A stretch of DNA of 6,023 nt, from contig JAGVIO010000011.1 of NCBI GenBank assembly GCA_020056025.1, positions 1 to 6,023 of the forward strand, given 5' to 3'. Position numbers and translations under genes: made by a program. This DNA is from an archaeon (GTDB lineage: Archaea; Nanobdellota; Nanobdellia; Woesearchaeales; WJKL01). The stretch's first letter is position 1; each line of letters opens with the position of its first letter. Below, one piece after another: positions 5,127 to 6,023 of the stretch. The notes beneath the pieces are model-generated. The model was not told where the DNA came from and ran no database searches. It saw only the letters and a program-made list of their open reading frames with translations.

Positions 5127-5134
5127 TTTAAATA
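5127..5134 (+). promoter_or_regulatory. TATA box for valS (leaderless promoter)
   Basis: TTTAAATA on the plus strand, centred about 27 bp before the ATG at 5157, so transcription should begin at or next to the start codon. The bases before the ATG (AAAATCAAATT) show no Shine-Dalgarno sequence. The spacing matches that of rfcL. Confidence 0.55.
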
Positions 5135-5156
5135 AAAACCAGTATAAAATCAAATT

Positions 5157-6023
5157 ATGGAGCTTCCGCAGCATTACAACCCAAAAGAAGCAGAGCCAAA
5201 ATGGCAGGCCTTCTGGGAAAATAATAAAATCTATCATTTTGATGAAAATTCAAAGGCAAAAGTCTATTCTATAGACACTCCTCCGCCGACTGTTTCTGGA
5301 AAGATGCACATCGGCCATGCTTTCTCATATAGCCAGCAGGACTTCATTGCAAGATTCCAAAGAATGACTGGAAAAAATGTTTTTTATCCTTTTGGCACAG
5401 ATGACAATGGTGTTGCAACAGAAAGGATGATTGAAAAGTTAAAAAATGTAAGGTCAAGAAACATGTCAAGAGACGAGTTCATAAAAATCTGCTTGGATAC
5501 ATTAGACAAAGAACTAAGGCCAGCATACATCAAAGACTGGAAAAGGATAGGTATGAGCTGCGAATGGGATATTTTCTACACAACAATTGACAAGCACTGC
5601 CAGAAGATTTCGCAAAGAGAATTCATCCATCTTTATGAAATGCAAAGGGCATACAGGAAAGATGCGCCTTCAATGTGGTGCCCTGAATGCAATACAGGAA
5701 TCTCTCAGGTAGAATGTGTTGACCAAGAAATTTCTTCTTTCTTCAATGATATTGCATTCAAAATAAACAATGATGGAAAAGAAGAAGAATTGATCATCGC
5801 AACAACAAGGCCTGAATTATTGCCTGCCTGCGTTGCAGTATTCTACCATCCGGATGACAAAAGATATCAGCATTTGAAAGGCAGGATGGCAAAAGTTCCA
5901 TTGTTCAATTTCGAAGTTCCGATCTTGGAAGACCAGAGGGCAAATCCAGAAAAAGGTACAGGCATTGTCATGTGCTGCACATTTGGGGATCAGACAGACA
6001 TGGAATGGCAAAAAGCCCACAAT
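5157..6023 (+). CDS. valS: Valyl-tRNA synthetase, N-terminal part (runs off the right edge)
   Basis: The first 289 codons of a cytoplasmic class I synthetase that joins valine to tRNA-Val; the full protein is usually over 800 residues, so the C-terminal part (KMSKS loop, anticodon-binding domain) lies outside. The start MELPQHYNPKEAEPKWQAFW is the normal N-terminus of the family. The HIGH motif is at 51-54 after TPPPTVSGKM, and GTDDNG at 80-85 lines the active site. WCPEC at 174-178, with a further Cys at 187, is the zinc-binding knuckle. The CP1 editing domain, which removes mischarged threonine, begins around 195 and shows ATTRPE at 215-220 and GTGIVMCCTFGDQTD at 267-281. The CTFGD form rather than bacterial TPAHD points to the archaeal type. 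It has its own promoter, divergent from the surface gene. No frame breaks are seen. Confidence 0.96.
   Translation, partial: MELPQHYNPKEAEPKWQAFWENNKIYHFDENSKAKVYSIDTPPPTVSGKMHIGHAFSYSQQDFIARFQRMTGKNVFYPFGTDDNGVATERMIEKLKNVRSRNMSRDEFIKICLDTLDKELRPAYIKDWKRIGMSCEWDIFYTTIDKHCQKISQREFIHLYEMQRAYRKDAPSMWCPECNTGISQVECVDQEISSFFNDIAFKINNDGKEEELIIATTRPELLPACVAVFYHPDDKRYQHLKGRMAKVPLFNFEVPILEDQRANPEKGTGIVMCCTFGDQTDMEWQKAHN

Noticed and set aside
5817..6020. A 67-codon minus-strand ORF near the right edge
   Set aside because: It is antisense to the clearly conserved valS editing domain.

Overview
This window looks archaeal. Both housekeeping genes are archaeal types: an RFC large subunit (rfcL) and an archaeal-form valyl-tRNA synthetase (valS). 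The promoters read as archaeal TATA boxes, and one surface protein ends in a PEF-CTERM-like tail of the kind processed by archaeosortases. The sequence is AT-rich by eye. The surface proteins (Thr/Asn-rich, many N-glycosylation sequons, a short C-terminal domain ending FDVSSFTGYAIG) resemble those of small-genome DPANN archaea such as Woesearchaeota or Pacearchaeota. That placement is inference, not proof.

Layout, left to right. Bases 1-150 hold no convincing gene but contain three stem-loops, GC-rich for this DNA. Bases 151-916 (minus) hold a secreted or anchored protein with thrombospondin type-3 calcium-binding repeats and a short parallel beta-helix segment. It is split by a frameshift near 508-523 and cut short at its C-terminus. 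Bases 1006-2217 (minus) are rfcL, the clamp-loader large subunit. Bases 2290-5034 (minus) form one 914-codon reading frame for a large exported, membrane-anchored adhesin-like protein: signal peptide, GLUG-type repeat domain, MopE-like motif, beta-rich region, PEF-CTERM anchor. A single in-frame TAG at 3754-3756 interrupts it. Bases 5157-6023 (plus) are the first 289 codons of valS, which runs off the right edge.

All minus-strand genes can be assigned their own TATA-like promoter, so they need not form one operon. The surface gene and valS are divergent from a 122-bp intergenic region. The rfcL and valS TATA boxes sit about 27 bp before their start codons, which predicts leaderless mRNAs. The two surface genes have TATA boxes 35-40 bp upstream, leaving short leaders with purine-rich, Shine-Dalgarno-like stretches.

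The item most worth a second look is the in-frame TAG. The residues on both sides match one continuous family motif (TTEMK-x-QSTYSGWDF), so the codon replaces exactly one residue. It separates the exported repeat domain from its membrane anchor. It may be a nonsense mutation, an assembly error, a suppressed or recoded amber codon, or a readthrough site. Sequence alone cannot decide.
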